A DNA stretch of 21,993 nt from Methanofastidiosum sp964630765 (GTDB lineage Archaea; Methanobacteriota_B; Thermococci; Methanofastidiosales; Methanofastidiosaceae): the NCBI GenBank assembly GCA_964630765.1, contig CAZVXE010000018.1, forward strand, positions 1-21,993. Direction: 5' to 3'. Each line of letters begins with the position of its first letter. Positions within the stretch are counted from its first letter, which is position 1. The notes under the pieces are model-generated. The model was not told where the DNA came from. It worked only from the letters and a program-made list of their open reading frames with translations, and made no database searches. This document shows positions 1 to 8,335 of the stretch, one piece after another. The position numbers and the translations under genes were made by a program.

Positions 1-506
1 CTTACTATAAGGGTCACTTCTTTCCCCATCTTATGCAGATACTCAGATAACTTGACCCCGATTAGCCCCCCTCCAAGAACGGCAATCTTCTCTTTATTGA
101 TAAGAGATTGTTTGAGTTTCAGTGCCTCATCAATATTTGTGAAAGAATAGATTTCCCCATCAAATCCTTTAATTTTTGGTACATTTGCTTTAGCGCCTGT
201 TGCGATGAGTAATTTATCATATTTTATGTTGTCATCTTCTAATATCAATAGTTTTTTGTTAAAGTCAACTGATTTTAGGGTCTTCCCCAGAATAGTTGAT
301 ACATTATTATTAATGTAAAATTCTTCATTCCTATAATATATGCTCTTTACGTTTTCTTGGTTTAGCATTTTGTATAGTTGAGGTTTTGAATATGATATGC
401 AATTTTCTTTAGAAATTAATATTATTTCACTTTTCTTATCGTTACTCCTTATGCCTTCAATAGCCCCAACTGCGGCCGCACCATTTCCAATAATAACGTA
501 TTTCAT
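1..506 (-). CDS. FAD-dependent pyridine nucleotide-disulfide oxidoreductase, N-terminal part (cut by left edge)
   Basis: The frame is open from an ATG at 504-506 to base 1 and gives 168 residues, so the C-terminal part is outside the window. The protein opens with a dinucleotide-binding strand-turn-helix (YVIIGNGAAAVGA, residues 3-15) typical of FAD binding. Near the right end of the visible part is a second one (AVLGGGLIGVKLSEYL, about residues 145-160) typical of NAD(P)H binding, preceded by the family's ATG motif (LLIATGA). This two-Rossmann order is that of NADH-dependent oxidoreductases of the rubredoxin/ferredoxin reductase type. The start abuts the TAG of the upstream ferredoxin gene, so the two are co-transcribed and probably translationally coupled. 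Inference from context: it passes electrons from NAD(P)H through the ferredoxin to the glutamate synthase. No active-site CxxxxC motif is seen in the visible part, which argues against a lipoamide-dehydrogenase type. Confidence 0.85.
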   Translation of the reverse strand, partial: MKYVIIGNGAAAVGAIEGIRSNDKKSEIILISKENCISYSKPQLYKMLNQENVKSIYYRNEEFYINNNVSTILGKTLKSVDFNKKLLILEDDNIKYDKLLIATGAKANVPKIKGFDGEIYSFTNIDEALKLKQSLINKEKIAVLGGGLIGVKLSEYLHKMGKEVTLIV

Positions 507-941
507 CTAATCAGCCTCGTATACCAGTGCTTTGTTAGGACAGTTGAGAACGCATATGGGTACTTCCTCACCATGACAATGATCGCATTTGAATGCCTTT
601 TCGTCCCCTCTCTTTATAGCGCCAAAGGGACAGACCATAACGCACATCCAGCAACCAACACATCTTTCATTATCTATTATAACTGTTCCATCCTCGATTT
701 TTATTGCTCCCATTGAACATGCTTTAATACATAGGGGATCCTTGCAATTCATACACACAATTGAACCGCATACGTGTTCCTTTTGCTCAAATGCCATCCG
801 CGAGGGTTCTTTTTCCTTTTCATATTTATATGCCAGAATTATATCCCCTGACTTAGAGTGCTTAACATTACAGTGTACTTCACATAATCTGCACCCGATG
901 CAGAAATCTTCATTACATATTATTCTTCTTTTCATGCTCAC
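507..941 (-). CDS. Ferredoxin-like electron-transfer subunit with four [4Fe-4S] sites (HycB/CooF type)
   Basis: This 144-residue protein has four Cys groups: C14-C17-C20-C24, C63-C66-C71-C75, C94-C97-C100-C104 and C119-C122-C130-C134. The arrangement is that of HycB/CooF-like electron-transfer subunits, which carry four [4Fe-4S] clusters. There is no signal peptide, so it is cytoplasmic. It sits between the glutamate synthase synthase subunit and a FAD/NAD oxidoreductase, and most likely shuttles electrons between them (inference). The longest frame starts with GTG at 939-941, overlapping the TGA of the upstream gene. An ATG two codons later (933-935) behind a purine-rich stretch is an equally good start, changing only two residues. 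Confidence 0.88.
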   Translation of the reverse strand: MSMKRRIICNEDFCIGCRLCEVHCNVKHSKSGDIILAYKYEKEKEPSRMAFEQKEHVCGSIVCMNCKDPLCIKACSMGAIKIEDGTVIIDNERCVGCWMCVMVCPFGAIKRGDEKAFKCDHCHGEEVPICVLNCPNKALVYEAD

Positions 942-2455
942 ATCCCCGCATGCTCAATGCCTAGTATCTTAGATTCCAATTCTGTAAGTCCAACTCCCCT
1001 CAATCTAAGCCTGTTTCCCCTAAGAGCCTCTATTGCATTTATCCCCATGCTTCCAAGAATTTCTTTTATTTCGAGGTTCCAGCTGTTGACAAGATTTGTC
1101 AATTTCTCAGACCCTATTTCGGGATTTAATCTTCTTGTTAAAACTGGATCTTGAGTTGTAAGACCCCAGTTACATTTTCCCTTGTAGCATTTCTGGCACA
1201 GTGTACATCCCATCGCAATTAATGCTGCAGTTGCAATGTATACTGCATCTGCTCCCAAAGCCATTGCTTTGACAGCGTCTGCACTTGATCTTATCCCACC
1301 TGCGGCTACTATTGAAACTTCATTTCGGATACTTTCATCTCTTAATCTTTGATCTACCACAGCAAGTGCAATTTCAATAGGAATGCCTGTGTTGTCCCGA
1401 ATAACAGAAGGTGCAGCACCTGTACCGCCCCTAAATCCATCAATGACAATGACATCTGCGCCTGCCCTAACAATTCCAGATGCAATAGCGGCAGAATTAT
1501 GAACGGCTGCTATTTTTACAAAAACAGGTTTTTCATAATTAGTTGCTTCCTTAATAAGGGAAATTAGTTGTTTTAGATCTTCAATGGAATATATGTCGTG
1601 GTGAGGCGCAGGCGATATTGCGTCTGTGCCCGAAGGAATCATTCTTGTCTCAGATATCTCTACTGTGACTTTTTCTCCAGGGAGGTGTCCACCAATTCCA
1701 GGTTTTGCCCCTTGGCCAATTTTAATTTCAATTGCTGCACAAGCAGCTAGGTAATCTGTATCGACTCCGAATCTTCCAGAAGCTACCTGGCCAATAGTAT
1801 TTTTGCCATATTTGTACAGTTTTTTATGGAGCCCCCCTTCCCCTGTATTATAAAATGTACCAAGCCTAGAGGCTGCAGATGCAAGAGATTCACACGCATT
1901 GAGACTAATAGAACCATAAGACATCGCGGAAAACATGATTGGAGTTTCAAGCTTTATCTGAGGTGCCAACTTAGTATCAAGGGATATTTCCCCATTTTCT
2001 TCCTTAAGTAAAATTCTGTCAGGTTTCTTACCCAAATATGTCCTTAATTCCATCGGTTCCCTTAGAGGGTCAATTGGAGGATTTGTAACTTGCGAAGCAT
2101 CGAGTAGCATTCTGTCCCAGTAAGAAACGTAAGCCTTATCGTTACCACTGCCAGTAAGTGTCATGCCTCCAGTTTCAGCCTGTTTTTTTATACTATTAAT
2201 AGTGTATGAGCTCCAATGAAAATTATCTTTGTAAAGGGCTTTATTTTTAGTTATAGTCAAAGCATCTGTTGGACACATCATTTCACACCGATGACATCCA
2301 ACACACTTGTCATTGTAAATACGGATTAAATCAAAATCCTCAAAGTACTTGAAGACCTCTTCAGAACACTGCCTTACACAGACCTTACATTTGATGCATC
2401 TGTCTTCATTTTTATCTACAATAAATTCAGGAATAACGCTAGACATATTTACCAT
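938..2455 (-). CDS. Archaeal-type glutamate synthase, FMN-binding synthase subunit with N-terminal ferredoxin domain (GltB2)
   Basis: The product (505 residues) is the central FMN domain of glutamate synthase, which makes glutamate from 2-oxoglutarate and ammonia released from glutamine. Residues about 14-65 form a two-cluster ferredoxin domain (C20/C23/C26/C30 and C51/C54/C57/C61), a fusion characteristic of archaeal and some bacterial GltB homologues. The rest matches the family: GEGGLHKKL, the glycine-rich GQGAKPGIGGHLPGEK stretch, the SPAPHHDIYSIEDL motif, the FMN-phosphate loop (AAGGIRSSADAVKAMALGAD), and the Cys-rich CTLCQKCYKGKCNWGLTTQDP segment that binds a [3Fe-4S] cluster. It overlaps the upstream amidotransferase gene by 17 bases, or 8 if Met4 (2444-2446) is the true start. 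The GXGXG domain of bacterial GltB is absent from this protein and from the rest of the visible operon. Confidence 0.95.
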   Translation of the reverse strand: MVNMSSVIPEFIVDKNEDRCIKCKVCVRQCSEEVFKYFEDFDLIRIYNDKCVGCHRCEMMCPTDALTITKNKALYKDNFHWSSYTINSIKKQAETGGMTLTGSGNDKAYVSYWDRMLLDASQVTNPPIDPLREPMELRTYLGKKPDRILLKEENGEISLDTKLAPQIKLETPIMFSAMSYGSISLNACESLASAASRLGTFYNTGEGGLHKKLYKYGKNTIGQVASGRFGVDTDYLAACAAIEIKIGQGAKPGIGGHLPGEKVTVEISETRMIPSGTDAISPAPHHDIYSIEDLKQLISLIKEATNYEKPVFVKIAAVHNSAAIASGIVRAGADVIVIDGFRGGTGAAPSVIRDNTGIPIEIALAVVDQRLRDESIRNEVSIVAAGGIRSSADAVKAMALGADAVYIATAALIAMGCTLCQKCYKGKCNWGLTTQDPVLTRRLNPEIGSEKLTNLVNSWNLEIKEILGSMGINAIEALRGNRLRLRGVGLTELESKILGIEHAGM

Positions 2456-3521
2456 CCAACAAAGCTATTGCAGGCTCTCCACCTTTTGGCCTGTAAACTG
2501 AATCAAGATCCGGACAAATTTTCCTCACTGCGCATTCTTCACTTGACATGTAGACTGTATTCTCATTTTTTCCTACAAGAAGTGGCCTGAGTTTTAATCT
2601 ATCCCCGAGACCCATTATCCCATTCTCAAATCCTAGAATAACAGAAAATGGCCCTGTGAGTAGCGCCCCGGCATAGGTCATTCTCAATGCTTTTAACAAC
2701 TCTCTCTTTTTTTCTTCCATTCTGTCTATATCTACCCACATTGGGCTTGCAAGAATCTTTGATGCCAGAGATAGAGTAAGATTATTCTTTCTAACTAAAA
2801 AATCAAAAAGATAAGTTATTACTTCAGTATCTGTTACAAGATTGCATCTGTAACCGTACATCTCAAGATACCTTCTGTTGGTATCATAAGAAGATATTTC
2901 GCCGTTATGGACTATAGTCCAGTCAAGCAATCCAAAAGGGTGCGCTCCGCCCCACCATCCAGGAGTATTAGTGGGGAATCTTCCGTGCGCGGTCCATATA
3001 TAACCTTTGTAATCTTCAAGACGGTAGAATCTACTGATGTCTTCAGGGTACCCCACACCTTTGAATACCCCCATGTTTTTTCCGCTTGAAATTACATATG
3101 CACCTTCAATGTTATTATTAATATCCATTACAGCCTTGAAAGTTTCTTCTCTTTCGGAATCTTTGGACAAAATATTCCTATTTTTAACAAAATATCGCCA
3201 CAATAATGGCTTATTAGGAAGATTAATAGAATTATCAGTTCTAATCTTTTCATCGTATTCAATTAGAAAGTGTTTATTAATTAATTCTTCAGTTTCCTCT
3301 TTTGCCTTGACAGAATCAAAAAATAAATGTAATGCATAATCATCTGGATAGTCTGGGTATATCCCATATCCAGAAAACCCCCCGCCTAGGCCATTTGCCC
3401 TATCATGGAGAACAGAAATTGCTTCAGTGATGACACTGCCACTGACCTTTTCTCCGTCAGTATTGATTAATCCGAATATAGAACAGCCTGAAATATCCTT
3501 TTCTCTCGGAAATTTGTTCAT
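2439..3521 (-). CDS. Glutamate synthase, class-II glutamine amidotransferase subunit (GltB1)
   Basis: This 360-residue glutaminase subunit releases ammonia from glutamine for the synthase encoded next. Family signatures are GCSIFGLIN at residues 12-20, HGRFPTNTPGWWGGAHPFGLLDW, the HNGEISSYDTNRRYLE segment and the TDTEVITYLFD segment. In class-II amidotransferases the nucleophile is an N-terminal Cys. Here the matching Cys is residue 13, so a 12-residue propeptide would have to be removed, as happens in glutamate synthases; alternatively the start is mis-set, but no Met lies just before Cys13. The usual CGIFG reads CSIFG. It is the first gene of a four-gene minus-strand operon. A TATA box (3541-3550) lies about 25 bases above the ATG with no Shine-Dalgarno, suggesting a leaderless mRNA. 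Confidence 0.93.
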   Translation of the reverse strand: MNKFPREKDISGCSIFGLINTDGEKVSGSVITEAISVLHDRANGLGGGFSGYGIYPDYPDDYALHLFFDSVKAKEETEELINKHFLIEYDEKIRTDNSINLPNKPLLWRYFVKNRNILSKDSEREETFKAVMDINNNIEGAYVISSGKNMGVFKGVGYPEDISRFYRLEDYKGYIWTAHGRFPTNTPGWWGGAHPFGLLDWTIVHNGEISSYDTNRRYLEMYGYRCNLVTDTEVITYLFDFLVRKNNLTLSLASKILASPMWVDIDRMEEKKRELLKALRMTYAGALLTGPFSVILGFENGIMGLGDRLKLRPLLVGKNENTVYMSSEECAVRKICPDLDSVYRPKGGEPAIALLDGKYV

Positions 3522-3540
3522 AATAAAAGCTTAAAAGAAA

Positions 3541-3552
3541 ATATATATATTA
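3541..3552 (-). promoter_or_regulatory. TATA box of the glutamate synthase operon
   Basis: An alternating AT run (ATATATATATTA on the plus strand) is centred about 25 bases above the ATG of the amidotransferase gene at 3519-3521. Archaeal TATA boxes lie about 25-27 bases before the transcription start, so transcription would begin at or next to the ATG. The lack of any Shine-Dalgarno before this ATG agrees with a leaderless transcript. Confidence 0.6.
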
Positions 3553-3567
3553 ATTTCTATTAATAAC

Positions 3568-3583
3568 TGGCCATTTTGAGCCA
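3568..3583. promoter_or_regulatory. Short dyad TGGC-N8-GCCA upstream of the glutamate synthase TATA box
   Basis: The half sites TGGC (3568-3571) and GCCA (3580-3583) form an inverted repeat about 20 bases upstream of the TATA box, where an archaeal activator or repressor could bind. The GGCCATTTT core also occurs at 11203-11211 before glnA. The arms are only four bases, so chance is a real possibility. Confidence 0.25.
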
Positions 3584-3596
3584 AAAAATAAAAAAA
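3583..3596 (-). terminator. T-rich terminator after fhs
   Basis: On the minus strand, downstream of the fhs stop codon at 3636, the sequence reads seven T, one A, six T. Runs of T without a hairpin are the usual intrinsic terminators in archaea. It lies just before the promoter of the next minus-strand operon. Confidence 0.5.
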
Positions 3597-3635
3597 GTAT
3601 ACCTATTAAGGACATATTAATAAGATAAGCTTATG

Positions 3636-5309
3636 CTACATTAGCCCTTTTATGTTTCCTTTGTCATCAATATCCATTTTTACAGCTGCCGGTGATCTTG
3701 AAAGACCAGGCATTAGGGTAATATTACCGCAAATTATAACAATATAGCCGGCCCCACTTGCAAGTTCAACATCTGTTACTTCAAGATCAAAAGGAGGAGG
3801 AACTCCAATTAGATTCTTGTCATCAGATAAAGACATTTGAGTTTTAGCAATGCATACTGGCAGATTTCCATATCCAAGTTTTTTATATAATTCAATTTTT
3901 TTCTTGGGTTTTGTTTCAAATATTACACGTTTTGCACCGTAGATTTTTTTAGCAATTATCTCTACCTTTTTTTCAATATCGTCAGTTAGTTCGTAAAGTG
4001 GCTTAAAATTATTCTTTTGCTTTGACAATTCCAATACTATATTTGCAAGTTCTATTCCACCATTGCCCCCTTCTGAAAACATTTTGGATAAAGTCACGGG
4101 CACTTCCTTCTTTGCACAAAGAGATTTTATCATTTCAATTTCCTGATCTCTGTCAAAATTAAACTTATTAATTGATACAACTACTGGAATCCCAAATAAT
4201 TTGAGATTGTCAATATGTTTTTCAACATTTTTTAGGCCTTTTAAGAAAGCTTCTTCATCGTGATAGGTAATAATATCCTTTAATCCGCCATGGTACTTTA
4301 TTGCCTTGCATGTGACGACTAATACTACCGCAGAAGGGGAAAAATTACCTTTTCTTGAAACGATGTTAAGGAATTTTTCTGCACCTAAGTCTGCGCCGAA
4401 TCCAGCTTCAATTATGACAAAATCAGCCAATTTAAGGGCGATATTGGTCGCAATTATCGAATTTGTACCAATTGATATATTGGCAAAAGGCCCACCGTGT
4501 ATAATTGCAGGCGTGTGCTCAATTGTCTGAACAAGGTTTGGTTTAAGTGCTTCTTTTAATATTGCTGCCAGTGCACCTTCAACTTTTAATTTTCCCGCGT
4601 TTATGGGATTGCCTTTTCTGTCAAATGCAATGGTAATGTTAGAGAGTCTTTCTTTAAGGTCTGCTATATCCTTTGAAAGACACACAATTGACATTATTTC
4701 TGATGCTGCAGTAATAATAAATTTAGATTCACGGGGAATACCATTTCCAGAACCCCCAAGACCAATAACGATATTTCTCAAGGCTCTGTCATTCATATCG
4801 ATGGCCCTAGGCCACACAATATTATTAATATCAATGTCAAGTTCATTACCCATCAAGATATGTGTATCGAGCATGGCCGCCAGAAGGTTATGTGCAGCTT
4901 GGACTGCATGAATATCGCCTGTGAAATGTAAGTTAATATCCTCCATTGGAAGGATTTGTGAATGTCCACCGCCTGTGGCCCCCCCTTTTACACCAAACAC
5001 AGGGCCCATCGAAGGCTCTCTTAGAGTAATCATTGTTTTTTTTCCAAGAATTGATAGAGCTTGACCCAATCCTATAGTGGTAAGTGTCTTCCCTTCACCA
5101 TAAGGTGTTGGATTCATCGCAGTTACTAAAATTAAACTACCCTTAGTATTTTTTTCATTAGACTCTAAGATTGACAAATCTATTTTTGCTTTGTGCTTTC
5201 CAAACAATTCAAGATATTTCTCACTAATCCCTGCTTTTTCGGCGATTTTTTCTATGGGCCAGATTTGTGCTTTGTTTGCTATGTCGATGTCACTTTCCAT
5301 CTTAACCAT
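3636..5309 (-). CDS. fhs: Formate-tetrahydrofolate ligase
   Basis: The enzyme (557 residues, the usual length) condenses formate and tetrahydrofolate to 10-formyl-THF using ATP, and can run backwards to make ATP. Clear signatures are the P-loop region TPYGEGKT at residues 68-75, the GGATGGGHSQ motif, FTGDIHAVQAAHNLLAA, and the C-terminal MPGLSRSPAA segment near the end. It is cytosolic. The start is the first of two close Met codons (1 and 4), with no clear Shine-Dalgarno; a symmetric TATA-like element sits about 32 bases upstream and is shared with the divergent cyclo-ligase gene. With FolD, GlyA and FolC encoded nearby it forms a THF one-carbon route. Many methanogens use tetrahydromethanopterin for these steps, so fhs marks either a THF-using lineage or acquisition from bacteria. 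Confidence 0.97.
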   Translation of the reverse strand: MVKMESDIDIANKAQIWPIEKIAEKAGISEKYLELFGKHKAKIDLSILESNEKNTKGSLILVTAMNPTPYGEGKTLTTIGLGQALSILGKKTMITLREPSMGPVFGVKGGATGGGHSQILPMEDINLHFTGDIHAVQAAHNLLAAMLDTHILMGNELDIDINNIVWPRAIDMNDRALRNIVIGLGGSGNGIPRESKFIITAASEIMSIVCLSKDIADLKERLSNITIAFDRKGNPINAGKLKVEGALAAILKEALKPNLVQTIEHTPAIIHGGPFANISIGTNSIIATNIALKLADFVIIEAGFGADLGAEKFLNIVSRKGNFSPSAVVLVVTCKAIKYHGGLKDIITYHDEEAFLKGLKNVEKHIDNLKLFGIPVVVSINKFNFDRDQEIEMIKSLCAKKEVPVTLSKMFSEGGNGGIELANIVLELSKQKNNFKPLYELTDDIEKKVEIIAKKIYGAKRVIFETKPKKKIELYKKLGYGNLPVCIAKTQMSLSDDKNLIGVPPPFDLEVTDVELASGAGYIVIICGNITLMPGLSRSPAAVKMDIDDKGNIKGLM

Positions 5310-5334
5310 CTTGATTTCAAATTCAATTGTAAAT

Positions 5335-5346
5335 CTTTTTAAAAAG
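5335..5346. promoter_or_regulatory. Symmetric TATA-like element serving two divergent genes
   Basis: CTTTTTAAAAAG is a perfect 12-base palindrome lying in the 54 bases between divergent fhs and the cyclo-ligase gene. Its centre is about 24 bases from the plus-strand ATG (5364) and about 32 bases from the minus-strand ATG (5309). Both distances suit archaeal TATA boxes with very short or absent leaders, so a single element could drive transcription both ways (inference). Confidence 0.45.
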
Positions 5347-5363
5347 TTTTCGTTATTTAGTTT

Positions 5364-5927
5364 ATGCTTTCTAAGTCTGAGCTAAGAGCCAGAATAAAAG
5401 AAGAAATGGCGAACCTGGATTATGCTAAAAAGGGCATCATGGATGAGAAAATAAAAAATACTATCTATAGCCTCAAGGAATATCGTTTGGCAAACACTAT
5501 TTTTACTTATGTTTCAAAGGATAAAGAAGTAGATACAATTGATCTGATCACTCATTCAATGACTCTTGGAAAGGCCGTTTGTGTTCCTTTGACTAAAAAA
5601 GAGGATAATTCTCTTGAAATACGAGAAATTGAAGAATTGAGGGATCTAAAAATCGGAAACTTCGATATCCTTGAACCAAATGAGAACACTAAAAGTACCA
5701 ATCCTAAAGAAATTGAATTATTTTTTATTCCCGGCCTTGCCTTTGGGGTCGGGTGCGAGAGGCTCGGAAGAGGTGGAGGTTATTTTGATAGGTTCCTAAT
5801 GAACTCTAAAGGTCTTAAAGTCGGTCTTGCTTATGAATTTCAGATTTTTGATTCATTGCCTGTTCAAAAACATGATATCAAAATGGACATGATTATTACT
5901 AATAAACGAATCATCAGCCGCGTTTAA
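5364..5927 (+). CDS. 5-formyltetrahydrofolate cyclo-ligase
   Basis: This 187-residue protein matches the MTHFS/YgfA family, which converts 5-formyl-THF to 5,10-methenyl-THF with ATP and so rescues a dead-end folate. The diagnostic RLGRGGGYFDRFL motif (ATP/substrate loop) is present in the second half, preceded by the typical FIPGLAFGVGCERLG strand. An N-terminal segment of basic residues (MLSKSELRARIKEEMANL) also fits the family. It diverges from fhs, which makes 10-formyl-THF, and its last 14 bases overlap the end of the convergent transporter gene. The start has no Shine-Dalgarno and lies about 24 bases from the centre of a TATA-like palindrome, pointing to a leaderless mRNA. Confidence 0.93.
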   Translation: MLSKSELRARIKEEMANLDYAKKGIMDEKIKNTIYSLKEYRLANTIFTYVSKDKEVDTIDLITHSMTLGKAVCVPLTKKEDNSLEIREIEELRDLKIGNFDILEPNENTKSTNPKEIELFFIPGLAFGVGCERLGRGGGYFDRFLMNSKGLKVGLAYEFQIFDSLPVQKHDIKMDMIITNKRIISRV

Positions 5928-7035
5928 TAGAATAAACAAGAATTATTGCCGGAAAGAGGATCATTGAAGCGAACGGATTTATTGCGAAAAATGATGCAAG
6001 AGCGGGAAGACTTGAACCTGTTATTGTAGAAAGGTCTTGGCTTAGGGAAAACGTAGAGAATAATGTCCCTCTTTTTGTAACTTCTATTACCTCGCACAAG
6101 AAGGAATAACACCAAACATCAATGAATGCCCCGGCCAATCCAATAAGGCCCGAACATATAAAGAATAAGACAATATTGTTGGAAAAAATTAATAACGTAA
6201 TCCCAGCTATATGGATTAATGCACCCCATTTAATCCACATTCTTTTACTTTCAATCTTTGCATAACGCCCTATAAGAATCTCAGAAAGCCCAAAAACAAG
6301 TGATTCAAATGCAACAATCAATGAAACTATGGACCCGGCCATTCCAAGTTTTCCTATGGCAAATCTTACAAAGAATATCAAAAATGCTGTGAACACTGCT
6401 ATATCAAATGTCTTGTATACTAAAGGATCTAATACTTTTTTCAGTGTCTGAATTGAGGGGTAGCTCTTTTCCCTTAATTCAAATTTGAATTCCTTCATGG
6501 AGAATACATAAATTACTGTTATAGATAATCCGATTAAAAATAATGAATAGAAAGCTCCTTTTAATCCCAGTATATCGACAAATATTCCGGGAAGCAAAAG
6601 ACCAAAAACCCATCCCAATCCAGTAACTCCTCCAAAAATACTGACTTTCCTCTCAGGTTTTTGTGTTATAGGTCTAAGCGAGAAAATTATCACAACAGTC
6701 AAGAAGGTAGCAAGAGAAACTGCAACTAATACTTGAAGTAGCGCCAGATACAGAAGATTACCAGTAAAGGAAATGAGAAAAGCGGATACTGAGGATAGTG
6801 CCAAAGCAACTAGCAATAAGTACCTCTCCCCGATTCTGTCCGATAGAGCGCCGATTAACGGTTTAAGAAAAAATGAAACACCATCGCCGATAACGAATAA
6901 TAATGCGTAGGGCAGTAAAGATATCCCTAGCGTGGTAAAATAAATACTAAAAAGAACCATTGTGAATCCATGAAAAAATGATTTATAGAATCCCAACATT
7001 GAGCCAAAAAATAATCTCTTAGTTTCAACTGCCAA
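5914..7035 (-). CDS. Major facilitator superfamily transporter
   Basis: The protein has 373 residues with roughly twelve hydrophobic helices and the MFS motif between helices 2 and 3 (KPLIGALSDRIGERYL). It is an integral membrane transporter whose substrate cannot be read from sequence. It is the last gene of a glyA-folD-folC operon, overlapping folC by 11 bases, so a folate, pterin, amino acid or one-carbon substrate is a reasonable guess only. The longest frame begins with TTG at 7033-7035, supported by a GGAAGG stretch upstream. An internal ATG at 6997-6999 would remove 12 residues and has no clear ribosome binding site. Confidence 0.85.
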   Translation of the reverse strand: MAVETKRLFFGSMLGFYKSFFHGFTMVLFSIYFTTLGISLLPYALLFVIGDGVSFFLKPLIGALSDRIGERYLLLVALALSSVSAFLISFTGNLLYLALLQVLVAVSLATFLTVVIIFSLRPITQKPERKVSIFGGVTGLGWVFGLLLPGIFVDILGLKGAFYSLFLIGLSITVIYVFSMKEFKFELREKSYPSIQTLKKVLDPLVYKTFDIAVFTAFLIFFVRFAIGKLGMAGSIVSLIVAFESLVFGLSEILIGRYAKIESKRMWIKWGALIHIAGITLLIFSNNIVLFFICSGLIGLAGAFIDVWCYSFLCEVIEVTKRGTLFSTFSLSQDLSTITGSSLPALASFFAINPFASMILFPAIILVYSIKRG

Positions 7036-8335
7036 GTAATTTCCTTCCTTTCAATATGTATCCAGCGATATATATGGATCCAGTGATTAGTAATTTTTCA
7101 TCTTTTTTAAGGTTTGACACACAATAATCAAAAGCTTTGAGTGGATCGTCAAAAGAGCTAATATCGTTGAAATACATCCTTGCTTTTTCTTCAAGAATAT
7201 TAATATTTGCACATCTCGGAGGGATTGTTGTCAAGACTATTCTTTTTGAAATTTTGGAAAATTCATTTAAAATTCCGTCAATATCCTTATCTACAGATAT
7301 CCCAACAAGCAAAAGTGTTTTTGAATCTGCAAATAAACTGTTATAAGTTTCTGAAAGAGATTTGGCACCAGCTGGATTGTGTGCGACGTCAACTAAAATC
7401 ATTGGATTTCTCCTCAATACCTGGAAGCGCCCCGGCCAAATAGATTTTTCAAGGCCTTTCCTGATGGAATCTTCGTTTAGTTCAAATCCAAGAGAAGACA
7501 TAGATTCCGCCAAATTAATTGCACATGCTGCATTTGCTATTTGGTGCCTTCCTATCATCCTAATTTTAACATCTTTAAAGAAATTATCACTAGAGCGGTA
7601 ATCAAAAACAGAGCCTTCAAAGCTAATTTTTTTCTCAATTGCTTCAAAATCTCTATTAAATAATTTTAATGTAGCACCTTTCTCTATGCAGATTTTTTCT
7701 AACAAAGGTGCCAATTCTAAATCAATGCAGGAAGACACTAATGATCCTTTTTTTATTATTCCCGCTTTTTCAATTAGTATCTCTTGTTTACTGTGGCCCA
7801 ATATTTCCTGGTGATCAAGTGAGATATTTGTTATTGCAACAGATTTACCGTTTAGTATATTGGTCGCATCCAGCCTCCCCCCAAGGCCAACTTCAGAAAC
7901 TATAACATCAACTTTTTTCTCGGCAAAATAGATGATAGAAACGGCGGTTAGAACTTCAAAAAAAGTTGGACTTCCGATGTCCATCAATTTTTCTGCTTCT
8001 TCGCAATATGATTTTAATTCTGAAAGGATTCTATCAAAATCTTTTGAAGAAATATTTTTATCTCCAATTTTTATCCGCTCGTATATATCGATCAGATGAG
8101 GGGATATGTAAGACCCCACTTTGTAGTTGGATTGAGAAAATATTTCAGAAATAAAAGTAACAACAGAGCCTTTGCCGTTTGTTCCTGCTACGTGGACTAC
8201 CGGTATATCTTCCCAGCTTATCCCGCTTTTTTCAAGAAGAAACCTTATTCTTTCAAGCCCAAGTTTTGAATTTAATCGTTCAAGTCCTGGCTTGGACCCA
8301 ATAAGCTTTAACGCCTCTAGAAAATCATCTTGCAC
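7025..8335 (-). CDS. folC: Folylpolyglutamate synthase / dihydrofolate synthase family ligase
   Basis: This 436-residue Mur-ligase-like enzyme adds glutamate to folates using ATP, which retains cofactors in the cell and tightens their binding to enzymes such as GlyA. The P-loop GTNGKGS is at residues 51-57 in the family context VVHVAGTNGKGSVVTF. Also seen are SPHLIDIYERIKI, the SEVGLGGRLDATN metal-binding segment, the ITNISLDHQEILG motif, and DVAHNPAGAKSL in the C-terminal domain. The start is GTG (8333-8335), overlapping folD by 11 bases; no Met exists further in that would keep the family N terminus. It may also have dihydrofolate synthase activity. Some archaeal relatives glutamylate other cofactors, but the folate neighbours favour FolC. 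Confidence 0.93.
   Translation of the reverse strand: MQDDFLEALKLIGSKPGLERLNSKLGLERIRFLLEKSGISWEDIPVVHVAGTNGKGSVVTFISEIFSQSNYKVGSYISPHLIDIYERIKIGDKNISSKDFDRILSELKSYCEEAEKLMDIGSPTFFEVLTAVSIIYFAEKKVDVIVSEVGLGGRLDATNILNGKSVAITNISLDHQEILGHSKQEILIEKAGIIKKGSLVSSCIDLELAPLLEKICIEKGATLKLFNRDFEAIEKKISFEGSVFDYRSSDNFFKDVKIRMIGRHQIANAACAINLAESMSSLGFELNEDSIRKGLEKSIWPGRFQVLRRNPMILVDVAHNPAGAKSLSETYNSLFADSKTLLLVGISVDKDIDGILNEFSKISKRIVLTTIPPRCANINILEEKARMYFNDISSFDDPLKAFDYCVSNLKKDEKLLITGSIYIAGYILKGRKLLGS

Noticed and set aside
589..972. Plus-strand frame of 127 codons opposite the ferredoxin gene
   Set aside because: It is a mirror of the Cys-rich gene on the other strand, has no family signature, and lacks a ribosome binding site.
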